From Hypholoma sublateritium FD-334 SS-4 (taxonomy: Eukaryota > Basidiomycota > Agaricomycetes > Agaricales > Strophariaceae), in contig KN817670.1 of NCBI GenBank assembly GCA_000827495.1, positions 3,667 through 67,666 of the forward strand: 64,000 bases of DNA, in the 5' to 3' direction. Below are positions 22,416 to 33,842 of the stretch, in pieces. The position numbers were made by a program, and so were the translations under genes. The notes under the pieces are model-generated. The model had not been told where the DNA came from and made no database searches. It saw nothing but the letters and a program-made list of their open reading frames with translations. Within the stretch, counting starts at the first letter, position 1. Each line of letters begins with the position of its first letter.

Positions 22416-25003
22416 TGTGGCGTTTGGGCTGGACATGTCCAACTTGCAATACCTCTAGGATTTACCCTTTAAATACTGGTAACTGGTCTAAGATTTTGTG
22501 CCAGACTGATCATCACGCCCAGCAATACATTGACTTCTGGTTTGCGTTCACACATTGTCAGAAACATTGGAGTAGATCAAGCTTCCAAAATGATATTCCG
22601 TTGTAAGCACGTACAGATTTAACATAGCTTGAGTAGGTGCACGACCGTCCTCAGGATTTGGGACATACCTTTCCACACGATTTCAGACATAATTTCCATC
22701 GGGCTGGAAGACAATACTAATCTCAGTGAACTTGAAAGTGATGCGAAGTCATACCGCCAAATAAACACATTACGAGTGCAGTGAACATAAATTCCAAGTC
22801 CACAGCCTTCTGAGCGTTTTTCCATCAAATGCAATCTTAGAATAACGGAACCGAGTGTACTTGGGGCAACGACGCCCAGCGCGGGCGTTGGATATCCACA
22901 GATGATCAGTCTTGTAATCCATTCCATCAAAAGAACGTGGTTCTGAATTTCAGAATAATGTGAGGAGACTTCTATCGATTGTCGTGCATAAAATCAGCTA
23001 TCAGAAGGGAAAAAAAGGTCTCTCATAATTGGCAGTAAGAGGGTCTCTAAATTTTATTACTTAAACTGGCAATTTAATGCTCAGCTTGGTAAAAAGGCCA
23101 AAAATTTATGCTAGTGGATAAGTCTACTCAGTCTTTGGGGCGCGAGGCGTTAAACTACCATTCAACTACTAGATACATCTATCAAAATCCTAGGAAAGAT
23201 TCGTAGCATTTGACGAGAGAAAAATACTGATTGTCCCTCCCTTCCGTGCGAACTTCCTCACAGTGGCAAGCTAATATTGGTGGCAGGAAACTGATAGTAC
23301 GAACGAAGAATTTGAACGTCCACACTGGACTGCTCTGTATATAGAAAATTCGTGGATTTTCTGCTTCACCATCATTGCGGCGATCAATTGTCCATATGGC
23401 TTGAATCAATACTAGTAAAACTTCTATAAGTAGTACAGCACATAACTGTTATTATTTAAGGTCGTTTCAAGAGATTCATCTTTACCTTTTTTAAGTTCTA
23501 TGTGAGTCAAGTCCAACAAATATAATATGTGAATCTTCTGGAGGAGCATTAAAATATTTCTGAGTGACATGGTACCCACATCGTAAGACCACAGCCAGTC
23601 AGCAATGTCTGGGTTTGGGGGTCCCAAAACTGGCACTGGGGGACACTAGGGGGCGCTATGCAGTGCCATAGTATGGTGCTGTGTGGCCTGTTAAGTGGGC
23701 TCTTACTTTACTGATCGGCGCCGTGCATAGGGCCTCTTGATCGTGATTACACTGGTCCACGTCTCACACTCACACGTATATTAAATCTCGTTCCACAGAA
23801 AAAGGTGAAGGAGCTTGACTCACTTGAGGCCAAACCTACTTATAATAATAAAATCCCTTCAAATTCAAATAGCATACCGTCTCAGGTTGAACATTTTGAT
23901 TTTTCAGTACACTTCAACTGCGACGTCGTACAAGTTATTTTAAAGTTATTGATCAAAGTTTCGGGGAATATTTGCAGTCCCTTACTATCAAGTCTTATAA
24001 AACGACGATATTTGTCTTGCATAGCCCAGACTCCAAATGTAGAGTATTTGTGACGGCCGCCCGACCTACTCTAGACACGGCGGACTTTCAAATGTCAATT
24101 CGGCGGAAAAGTTGGTCTGTGTGGTGACGAAATGTTTACCGGGTGCTATAGTGTCAACTGAATAACTTTTTCAAGAAAATTGTTCACAATCAGAAAACCC
24201 GCTGCATTGAGGCAGAAAAATGAAAGCTAAAAACTCTTGTGTAAGAATAATAATCACCAGTCAATGAAAGGCATATGTTTGCATGAACTTTGTATGTGCA
24301 ATGCCTTGGAACTTGAAGTTATGAGGTATGTGACAATTCATCTGTGACAAAATGACAGTATAAATGCGGAATAACATTCATTAACACACAGACCAACTTT
24401 TCAACTGAATTGACAGTTGAAAGTCCGCCGTGAGATCTAAGTCCTGTTGGCCGGATCCAAAAATAGAGCGAGTCTATTTTTACCTCTTTCAACGGATTCA
24501 ACCGTTTATCTTCCTGTAAACACTGCTTAAGAAGACACTCCTGATTGTCTACACTCAGCTTGGAATACAGATGAATATTTCTTCTGTGGTATCGCACCCG
24601 AATCTATTTCATGGCTACTATACCCCTCATTACTAGCGCTCTGTCAGTGGCTTAGTAATAGTACTTAGCCTGAGTGTGCGTCGGGCACGAATTTGGTAAA
24701 CCAGACCAGCGATTTTATGCGGTCTCCTGAAACTTACAAGTATGTATTCCCCATCTTATTTAACCGTGATTTATTTCGCCTGATAAACGCGTACTCGAAT
24801 GTCCATGAATGCGTTATAGCGGGTCAGGGATCCGGACAAGATCCGGATGAATTAAGTGACCGTCACGTGTGTTCAACGTGTCGTACTCACGGTGCCGGCG
24901 GCCGCGTCGAGACGGGCCCGGCCTTTCTCTTCCACCTATACCTTTCCAAATGGCTGAGCCCGGTTAAAGGCTGCCTGCTTCACATCTTGCTTGCTCAACT
25001 ATC
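22416..25003. other. Gene-poor AT-rich region
   Basis: 2.6 kb without a supportable gene. Open frames at 22619-22930, 23182-23636, 23805-24053 and 24319-24597 lack domains, signal peptides and convincing splice structure. The clearest structure is an inverted repeat at 24076-24432, listed separately. The region may consist of decayed mobile elements. Confidence 0.5.
24076..24432. repeat. Inverted repeat, 48-bp arms
   Basis: Arms at 24076-24123 and 24385-24432 match as inverted copies at 44 of 48 positions (CACGGCGGACTTTCAA... to ...GTTGGTCTGTGTG). Weaker symmetry continues outward for 40-70 bp on both sides and inward for some tens of bases. This looks like a degenerate MITE or a hairpin locus. 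No clear target duplication was found. Confidence 0.65.
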
Positions 25004-26448
25004 ATGCTCTCCCAGCTTTCAAGCTGGACCGCGACCCTCTCACTTATTTTTGGCGGCTGTTGCAGCAATGCCATAACTTTGGAACAGCTGACCTTGGAGC
25101 ATCCAAAGGCTGGATCATTGCTCACGTTGTTCCAATTTCTGCTCATATCTCTCCATGGACTACCAAAGTTCCTGGTGTGGACGCGATTTGGTCCTCAGTT
25201 TAGGCCACGTCGGGTACCGATCATCAGTTACCTTGCACAGGTTGTTTTATTCTATCTTGTATCTCTTCTCAACAACGCAGCGTTTGCGTACAATATTCCC
25301 ATGGCCGTCCATATTATATTTCGAAGTGGTGGGCTGATAATCAGCTTGGTTCTAGGGTGGATAGTCTCTAAGAAAAGGTAGGTAAGCAATTAATCTGATC
25401 AGAGATTCATATTTGACGTATCTAGTGCAGATATTCGCAAACCCAAGTGCTGTCTGTCATTCTGGTCACAGTTGGTGTTATTCTTACAACGCTCTCAGCC
25501 CAATCTTCCCCCACGAAATCTCCCTCTCCCGCCGCCGATACCTATAAATATGTAAAAGGAATTGGAATCCTCACTCTCGCCCTTGTCCTTTCAGGATTCC
25601 TCGGGCTAGTCCAAGACTGGACATTCACGAAATATGGACGACCGACTTTAGCGCCTCCGTCTAGAGCCGCAGGTCCCGCGCCATGGCAGGAGTCGATGTT
25701 TTATTTACACCTTTTGGGCCTCCCCATGTTTCTCCCACTTCTACCCGATCTGTTGGCGCAATTGCACGACCTAAACACCACAAGCTCACTTGTCCAATTT
25801 AGCGTCCCTATTCCTATACCAACGTCAGCGAATTTCACGACCCCATTCCCGTTGGATATCCCACCCCCATTCTCACTCCCGCACCTCCCGATCCATATCT
25901 TTCCTCAGGCCAAGAATACGTCATTCTTAACATTAAGTCAGGAGTCCCACCTTACCAACGCCTTCGTCCCAAACACGCTCTTCCTCTTGCTGTCGGTCCC
26001 GACAGTCTACCTGCCGCTCGTGCTGAACACCGTCACACAGCTCATCTGTGTCGCGGGCGTGCACCGGCTCACGACGCGCGTCAGCTCGCTGACAGTGACG
26101 CTCATACTCGTCGTACGGAAGGCTGTGAGCCTCGTCATCAGCGTCATCGGAGTCTCGCAGGTTGGCCGCGCCGTCCGCACCGCCGTCGTGCGCTTTTTAG
26201 CGGCGATTGCACAGGCCCTCGGGCTACCGGTCTTATATGACAGCGGGCAGCCGCTGGGGATCTTTGGTATGAATATCGACGGCGCGCTGGGCCTGGTCGG
26301 AACGGCGTTTGTTGCCACGGGTCCGACGAAGCGCCCGCAGCAGGTGGACAACCGTATGATGTGGAGCGGCGCAGCGCTAGTGCTGCTCGGAACGATTGGG
26401 TACACCGTCGGCAACCGTCCCAAGTCCGAGAAAACGAAAAAGGATTGA
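25004..26448 (+). CDS. YEA4-type nucleotide-sugar (UDP-GlcNAc) transporter, UAA family
   Basis: Two exons, 25004-25377 and 25431-26448, joined over a 53-nt intron to 463 aa. The N-terminal half matches the SLC35B/UAA family: GCCSNAITLEQL, GLPKFLVWTRFGPQFRPRRVPIISYL, LNNAAFAYNIPMAVHIIFRSGGLIISLVLGWIVSKKRYS. Later RKAVSLVISV and MMWSGAALVLLGTIGYTV are the usual last helices. It should move UDP-GlcNAc (or UDP-Xyl) into ER or Golgi for chitin and glycan synthesis. An insertion of about 130 residues in the middle, rich in Pro, Leu, Ser and Thr, makes the protein longer than the typical 340-400 aa. Substrate assignment is by family only. Confidence 0.85.
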
Positions 26449-28104
26449 ATGCCGCGGAGCGTCGATTTTTACAAAGCAATTTATCAAATGTAATTTAGGT
26501 ATGTTTTTCATGTGTAATACTACAGGTGCTTTAGACGATGATGCAATGGTAATACTGTTTTTAATTCTTATTCGCATTTGTTCTCATTAAACTATTCTCA
26601 GATATTTGAAGACTCGTACATAGAGCATCCGCGGGACGCTGCGTACATACTTCAAGCTTCCTTGATGTTAAATTTTCATAATGGAAACGAATATTGACAC
26701 TGTACCAATTCGGTACTAAGGTCGGCGGTGGTCTGTCATTCCGGCCTCCTCTTGCCCAGAACCATTGATCCTTCTCTTCTGAACTGTAGCTGCGGCTGTG
26801 TCAGTGGTCGAAGATCAGAACCATTCTCTGATGAACTTTTACCCCACAATTTCAAGACAACGCCCGGCGTACTTCAATGGTTGTCATTCATCGCCATGGG
26901 GCCTCGTATGCGTCCGCTTCCGAAGAGCTTGCTCTTTAACATCTACGTCTGAGGTAGGCTTCCTACTTGATGGACCAATGATTATCTGAAGTCTGCTAAA
27001 TTAAGAATATCCGCCCTGTGCTTTCTCCGGCAAATTTGCTTGGATCGTCATCTTTATGCGCAGCCGTTGATATCCCACCGCTTTGGTGGTAATCCACATT
27101 CACGGTGAGGTGGCGTTCTCTCATTTGACCGCATCGTTTCATTGGTATCAAGCTGATAACTTCCATTGAGTAGACACCCAAAACTACATTACAGTAAGAA
27201 GACTTTACTGATATACTTCAGTATGAACCGCAATCTATGACCTCTGGCATATGAGAGATAGCAATCTAAGTATGGCCCAGAAATTGCTTGCACGAGGACA
27301 AACTCGGAGCGTGGGTTGGCGGCATGCGGTCCGAGAAGTTATAGAAGTCAGCACACCCTGGTGTGACGCAGAGGCACCGAGCCAGCGTGCAACATATGAC
27401 CACTCCGACGGACATAACACGGAGAAGAGATATGTACGCTCCTTTTGCTTCTTTCAGTTCCAACTTACTCACTAAAATAGTTTACGACATTGCCAAGTAC
27501 TTTACCACACCTAAGGTCAACCCACTCTTTTCTAGTCCGTGCTATCAATATTGGACGTGAGCATGTGGGATCGTAGCGCTCAAAGCTCCATGGCTATACC
27601 CAACTGCCTTGGAATTACCCCTGGTGGAGTGTCTTGGCTGTCTATAGGCTCACAGTATACCTGCACGGCAGGCATATTTCCGGACGCAGTGCGGATTTTC
27701 CTCTCGGGATGCTCCAGAATTTTCAAGAAGGTGCATAGGGCTTCTCTCTGCATCCTGTGCATATCGATCACTTGCTTACCCCATCAGCGCCTCTTTTGGA
27801 TTTTACAAGCATCGAGATAACTGGCACTGTGGCTCATCGGGTGAACCGGCTGGCGAATCCGTCGCTGCAGGAACCAAAATATCCGGGCTGCAGATCACCA
27901 TCCTCAATGATCCTTGAGCCTCCTGGGCCTGAACGGCACGTATAAGGTCGGGCAAAATATACTATTTCTGTTTAATGCCGCTTCCTGTAGGAAATCACGT
28001 TCTTTGCTGGATATAAATACGGCCAGGTTTCAATCGCGATGATTCACAATATTTCGTCCCCTATACTTCACACCTCTCAGCGACAGCCAACACACTCATC
28101 CGAC
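26449..28104. other. Intergenic, no supported gene
   Basis: 1.65 kb between the transporter and the P450. Short frames are scattered on both strands with no domain or conserved motif. The last 150 bp should hold the P450 promoter (ATATAAATACGG near 28010). Confidence 0.5.
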
Positions 28105-30792
28105 ATGGAGTTACCGCCGGGCCCTCTGTACCTCCTCAGGCTCTTGCCTTCGTTAGTTGTACCGTCTGCCGTGGTCTTCGCCATTCTGAAGGTCGCGGAA
28201 CGGGAATTCGATATCTCTTTGCCTCCCTGGGTCATCGTCACTGCCCTGCTGTCAACACACCCCATACTCTTCATTGCTCAGCGCTATTTCTCCAAGTACC
28301 GTGATGCAAAAAACGCTGCCGCGAATAATGCCTTTCTTCCGCCCAACGTTACGGAGCAATGGCCGTATTTCGCAGGACTGTCAATGATGTCGCAGATGGT
28401 CCAGGAACTGAAAGACGGATATCCAGGCAAGTTTACTTGCATCATGTGGCGATTCAATAAACACTGACAGTACATCAACGTTCAACCTTAATCTGACCTT
28501 CAGGAGATGGGTTTTTACATTGGACGGAGCGATATGGGGCTACGTATCAGCTGAGACTATTGTCTGACAACCGGGTACGTCTAATATCCGCCGCGTTGAG
28601 CTCTACTCTCTCAATTGCCCCACTCAATGCCCACTGCCACGACATTTTACTCAAAAATCTCTGTATTTATAGATCGTTACTTCAGAGCCGGACCACGTCA
28701 AGGTACCGTATGTTGAGAGCATTTCAATGATGTAACCTGATCGTTACGCAACTCTAACCAGCAAATTCTCGCGACCCAATTCGACGCATATGAAAAAGGT
28801 GATTTTGGGACTCTGGGCCGTCTTTCATGCGCTGATGGGTTTGACGATAGGCCCCAACTTCAATTTCCAATTCAATTCACTCTTAGGAACGGGTGTGTTC
28901 AACTCAGATGGTGCGACTTTTTTTGTTCGGCGTTGTGTACAAGCTCACTTACACTGCTGCATATCCATTTATAGGCGAGATGTGGAAGTATGTATTTTTT
29001 TAGCCTCGAAAATGCCTATCAAGGCATTAAATCCTTTAATCTTCAGATTCCATCGCACAATGACCCGTCCTTTCTTCACGCGCGACCGCATCAGCCACTT
29101 CGACATGTTTGATGCGAACGCCGATAGTGCGCTCAAGCAGGCCAGGGCCCGCTTAGAGGAAGGTTACCCCATCGACTTTCAGGTAAGGTGTTTTGGTCAC
29201 GATATGTTGCTAGCACTGACATCACGATAAATGCGTCTAGGACCTGGTCTCTCGCTTCACGCTAGACTCGGCGACCCAGTTCCTGTTCGGCCATAATGTC
29301 GAGTCGTTATCTGCCGGCATCCCGTACCCCGAATCTTCCCCGCTCGCCAACTCGCCGGCCTTTCGCAACCATCCCTCCAACGTCTTCGTTGACGCATTTC
29401 TCCAGGGCCAAATTAATACGTCATATCGTGGGCGGATGGGCCCAAGTTGGCCTCTCATAGAGTTCTGGCGCGATAAGATTAAGCCTCTGCGTAAAACTAT
29501 GGACAAATTCACGGAGCCGGTACTCTTTGAGGCATTAAGGGAAAAGAATGCGGGTGTAGAGGGGAAGGAATCTGTTGAGGAAGATGACACTTTGCTATCG
29601 CACTTGATTCAGCATACACAAGGTAAGCGACTGTCTTACAGCGTACCAGGAACGACCATTCAAATATTCACCTGTTATTTTATAGACATAACGGTTTTGA
29701 AAGATGAGGTCAGCGCCTAATTTTACCCCAGGTTCGGTCAGGAATTTATGCCAGCCATACTACATAGCTTCTGAACCTCTTAGTGGCTGGTCGGGATACA
29801 GTAAGCTCACCTGACCATCTCGCGATACCAAGATTCTCATCGCAAGGTCCAATTAGACCGCATGCACATTGACCTATGCCCTGTATATGTTATGCGAGCA
29901 CCCAGAAGTGTCGGAGCGCCTTTACAGAGAAATCATGGACAAAGTTGGGCCAACCAATCGGCCGACATACGATAGTATTCGCGACATGAAATACCTTAGG
30001 GCATTCATTAATGGTGCATACCAACGTCTCTGGTCACAAATTGGTTTTCCTGACGTTATTCCATCCTGTTCCAGAGGTCTTGAGACTGTACCCAGCTGTG
30101 TACGCCCATTCTAACACTTCTGTTCGGGGATTAATACTTATCTCGTCGATACAGGCCCTTCGACAGCCGAACATCTAATAGAGCCACTATCTGGCCGGGA
30201 CCTAAGCCATATTATGTTCCAGCCAATACAAGGCACGTCGCACGATCCTACTGGATAGTTGCAGGTTTAACGCAATACCCCGCCCTTAGGGTCATCTACG
30301 CCATAATGCTCATGCACCGGAGAACCGACCTCTGGGGTCCCGATGGTATCCGTTTACGTATTTTACTGTGTTCAAAGACTAATGCCCTCCCAGCTCTCGA
30401 ATTCGATCCCGACCGCTTCCTCGATGAACGTTTGCACAAGTACCTCACCCCGAATCCATTTATCTTCAGCCCCTTCAACGCTGGCCCTCGCATCTGCCTT
30501 GGTCAGCAGTTCGCGTACCAGGAGGTCTCGTTCTTCCTCGTGCGACTCCTGCAGCAATTTACAAATTTCCGCATGGAGCCGGACGTGCAGCCTGTGGAGA
30601 GCCGACCACCTGCCCACTGGGCGGTGAGCGGCGGGCGCAAAGCGCGCGAGAAGCTCGTGCCTGGGACACATTTGACGATGTATGTAAAGGTGGGCGATAT
30701 TTAAGAGTTTCTGACTAGGATTGCGCTGATTGCGCTGTAATCAGGGCGGGTTGTGGATGAGCATGGATGAGCAGAAGGGAGAGCTTGCATGA
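28105..30792 (+). CDS. Cytochrome P450, CYP63-like (CYP52 clan) monooxygenase
   Basis: Sixteen-exon model, open for 588 aa, from MELPPGPLYLLRLLPSL to ...GGLWMSMDEQKGELA. It has an N-terminal membrane anchor and FHRTMTRPFFTRDRISHFD. The oxygen-binding I-helix is LLNLLVAGRDTTACTLTYALY, the ExxR is EVLRLYP and the heme loop is FNAGPRICLGQQFA, whose Cys is the iron ligand. The overall pattern resembles the CYP63 enzymes of white-rot fungi, which oxidise alkanes, fatty acids and aromatic pollutants at the ER. Exon 6 is a 13-nt micro-exon (28975-28987). Introns 1 (28427-28503) and 13 (30233-30289) begin with GC. The last exon (30745-30792) lies beyond the stop of the unspliced frame. Confidence 0.88.
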
Positions 30793-30926
30793 ACTATGGG
30801 AGAACTGTTTTCCCGTGGTATCTTTGGGCGGCAGATGATAGTCGGACATATTTCGATGATGCGCACTTGTAGAAACGTCAGTTACGACCCTTGTATTTTT
30901 ATCACTTCGTTTGGGGCTATCAATGG

Positions 30927-32265
30927 GTAGATTTTAGTGCTGGGTTAGATTGGTTTCGGCCAATGTTACCAACGTGAGATTGGTAGGGGGGTCTCCGTGA
31001 GGTTAGATACCTTTGTTATTAACATGTGAGTTTCCCCCGTGGGAATTTCTTATTATCGGGGCTAGTAACAAGTTAATAACGTCAAAAAATGGCTATATAA
31101 CGTGCTAGAAACCAGTACATAACAAATAAAATCGTTGATAGCCCATTTTTCGATGGCGCCGTTGCGCCAGAGCCAGTGATCAACATACTTGAGGAGATTT
31201 GGGAGCTTCGGGCATCAGTGAGCGGCGACTCCGGCCAAACTCCGGCGAGCAAGTGCCAAGCAGCACTTCTTGTGGCATTACCGGCAATTCCCGGCATCCT
31301 GAAGGCACTCTCATGTTGAGAACCTGGGTACGGCGGGAGACAAAATTCTCGTAGTCAGTTGCTGGGAGCCTCGCATGGTTCAACTGGTGAAGACCTAAGG
31401 CTGCGTTCGGAAACATAATTCCATATTATCAGACGGAATTATGATGTTGATGGAGATCACATGTCATCACGCCCTCCTCCCAGTGACAGCTGAATTGGGA
31501 TGAAATGTGCCCGTCCTCGGAGGAGGACCTTCGGATCATTTCTGCTATATCGGCAAAAATCGGCTTGATGTTGGCATGGTAAAAACAATTCGGCCGTTTG
31601 TTTTCCATTAGGATTTACCCTATTCAAGGTAGGTTAAGTACACTATTTACANTTGTCANTATATGTCTTCAATGAGCTTGAAAATAGCAGAGATATTNGG
31701 TAGTCANCTGTAAAGCCAAAACTTGAGCACAAGTTTATCAATACNGGTAANCTTCCCTTCTCCTTTTTTTNNAGCTCCTGAAAAGCAACAATACATGTAT
31801 TTTCAAACAAGGAAGGCAGCGACATCACCTTCCTGGACTTTGATTTGACCCGGGAAGTTCGAATAGGGTAACAACGGCTCAATTACGGCCATCAAGCTAT
31901 CAATTAATTATCATCACAGTCTAGACCGGGCGATAATGGTCACATCAGGTCACAGATGCACGAGATCATGAAAGCAGGTGACGAATAATCTGGCTGCCAT
32001 ATATGGGAATAATTCCGTCTGATAATATCGAATTATGTTTCCGAACGCAGCCTAACTGGCTTGGCTGTGTAGATTTGGAGCACTGATAATATTATTTTGT
32101 CGGGCTAGACTGCTGATGTAATCATTACCATATTGGGTATCTCTCAAGTATATCACAGTGCAAAATCGACCCCCCTCGGTGAGAATTGTTAATAACGTGT
32201 TAGTAACGTGTGATATACCTACATGTTACTAACATGTAAGTAACAAACCCAGCACTAGTAGATTT
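30927..32265. mobile_element. Non-autonomous hAT-like DNA transposon with 8-bp target duplication
   Basis: Element 30935-32257 begins TAGTGCTGGGTT and ends with its inverted copy. The start fits the hAT consensus YARNG. It is flanked by a perfect 8-bp duplication, GTAGATTT, at 30927-30934 and 32258-32265. Near both ends are many copies of GTTANTAACRTG-like motifs in both orientations, resembling the subterminal transposase-binding repeats of hAT elements. Removing the nested MITE leaves about 666 bp, with no transposase frame. Confidence 0.85.
31396..32055. mobile_element. PIF/Harbinger (Tourist-like) MITE nested in the hAT element
   Basis: Element 31399-32052 (654 bp) has 44-bp terminal inverted repeats (31399-31442 and 32009-32052) with a single mismatch, starting GGCTGCGTTCGGAAAC. 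It is flanked by TAA at 31396-31398 and 32053-32055, matching the 3-bp TWA duplication of PIF/Harbinger elements. No transposase frame is present. Ambiguous bases between 31652 and 31772 lie inside it and suggest collapsed or unresolved copies in the assembly. The high arm identity points to recent movement. Confidence 0.85.
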
Positions 32266-32747
32266 GCTGCATTTACGGCGATATGTTGTATATGGAATGG
32301 TTCGCACGCAACATATCTGTTTGCTCTCAACAACGTAACGAATAAATGCAGCGCTGTAAATCAACAAATATACCATGTGCATCGCATCGGTAGAGGCATT
32401 ACACCGGCGATGGGAATATTGATGAATTATTTAGCTGGTCCTAACCGATACATACAACAATTGTTTGAAAGCAGAGATAAAGAATGGTATAAGAGTCGTC
32501 GTGGGCGTAAAATCTGTGGTTAGGGTGGCGAGATTCACCAGACGTAACCCCCCTGACGTATATTCATGGATGCCTAGCCTCTCTCGCAGTTCTTCAGTGT
32601 GACGCAGTACAAGTTTTGAGCCGTCAATTGGTATCTGTGAAACGACGCGGGGTATGTTGGAGAGACATTGACACTGGGGGGAGGGGGGGGGTAGGTATCT
32701 CCGATAACAGCGAGTCGGAGAGAGTAAGTGTGGGCTGTGTTATTCGC

Positions 32748-33631
32748 TTAGAATAGATCTTCCAGAGTCATTTGCTTCACGATATCCTGTGCACAAAGAG
32801 GTAAGAGAAAGAATCCCAATTGAATATGAACATACAGTGTTCGCCACCGTCTGCGCAAATTCCTCGAAGCTCAGTTTGCCATCTCCATCTTGATCCGCCT
32901 CCATGATCGTCTTATCTACGATTTGCTGTAGCTGCTGGTCCTAGATGGGCGTCAGATAAGTACAATTTGAGAAGATGGGCGCTACCTTGAGATTGTTGCC
33001 AACCATCATCTTGAGCACGAGAAACAGCTCTCCGTTCGAGATGTAACCATCGCGATCCACGTCGTACACGTTGAAGGCGACTGGCGGGCTCGGAATCAGG
33101 CAAGTGGTCAAGGGAGGTAAGGATCACGAACATCGCAGTTTTTCTTCCCTTCCTCCCCGACTGCTGAATGCGCTCAAGCCGCCAACAAATTCCTGGAAAT
33201 CTACAGTCCCTCCGCCACTGAAATAGCCAATAAGCGCCACACACACCCTTGAATGAGGTATGTTGCTTACTCTTCGTCGAAAATGGCGATCATCCGCGAC
33301 GCCAAAGGGTTTGTCGCGATCTGCGGTATTTGAAGGAATTCTTCGCGGTCAATCGATCCTGAACCATCGCTGTTGCACGTCGGCGGGTGAAGGATGGGGT
33401 TACAGGATCTAAACCCACCTGTCAAGTTTCATGAACCGCTTCTTCAGACGTTCTAACTCTGGTTGCGTAACTGAGCACACGGCTTCGTCAGTACTGCTCA
33501 TAGACGTCTTGTAGACTGCGCACAGTTGGACCTCCTTTCCATATCCTCCATAAACTGCGATGCTACATGGCGGTCCTATTAGTACTTATGAAAGAAGATG
33601 TAGGGCTGAGCGACATACGTGATTGACCCAT
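32748..33631 (-). CDS. cnb1: Calcineurin regulatory subunit B
   Basis: Eight-exon gene coding about 175 aa, from [18 protein letters not shown] to [12 protein letters not shown]. Gly2 after the initiator Met fits N-myristoylation. Four EF-hands are visible: [42 protein letters not shown] and [14 protein letters not shown]. It is the calcium-binding subunit of the Ser/Thr phosphatase calcineurin, which controls stress response, Crz1 signalling and hyphal growth in fungi. The first coding exon is only 13 nt and ends after the fourth codon. The gene is head-to-head with the Mss1 GTPase gene, with 211 bp between the ATGs. Confidence 0.93.
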
Positions 33632-33842
33632 TTTGTGGGTGTTTTTGTGTGTCAGAAAGGTAAATAAGTTGAAAAGGATGTGAGTCGAATGCAAACTTGA
33701 GCTTGGACGATTGAACGGCTGTGTAGACGCTGTGCACGACAGACCCCGACGCCACCGTGCACAGCATGCTCGTGGGATACTTCACGTGCCCAAATTTCGA
33801 CAGCAGAATTTTCGCAGTCGCGATCTTGAAAGCTCCTACTAC

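Noticed and set aside
22619..22930. 103-codon minus frame with a hydrophobic part
   Set aside because: I looked for a spliced membrane protein around it but found no neighbouring exons that keep a frame or match a known family.
31643..31882. Minus-strand frame with X residues
   Set aside because: It lies inside the Harbinger-like MITE, includes ambiguous bases and has no coding features.
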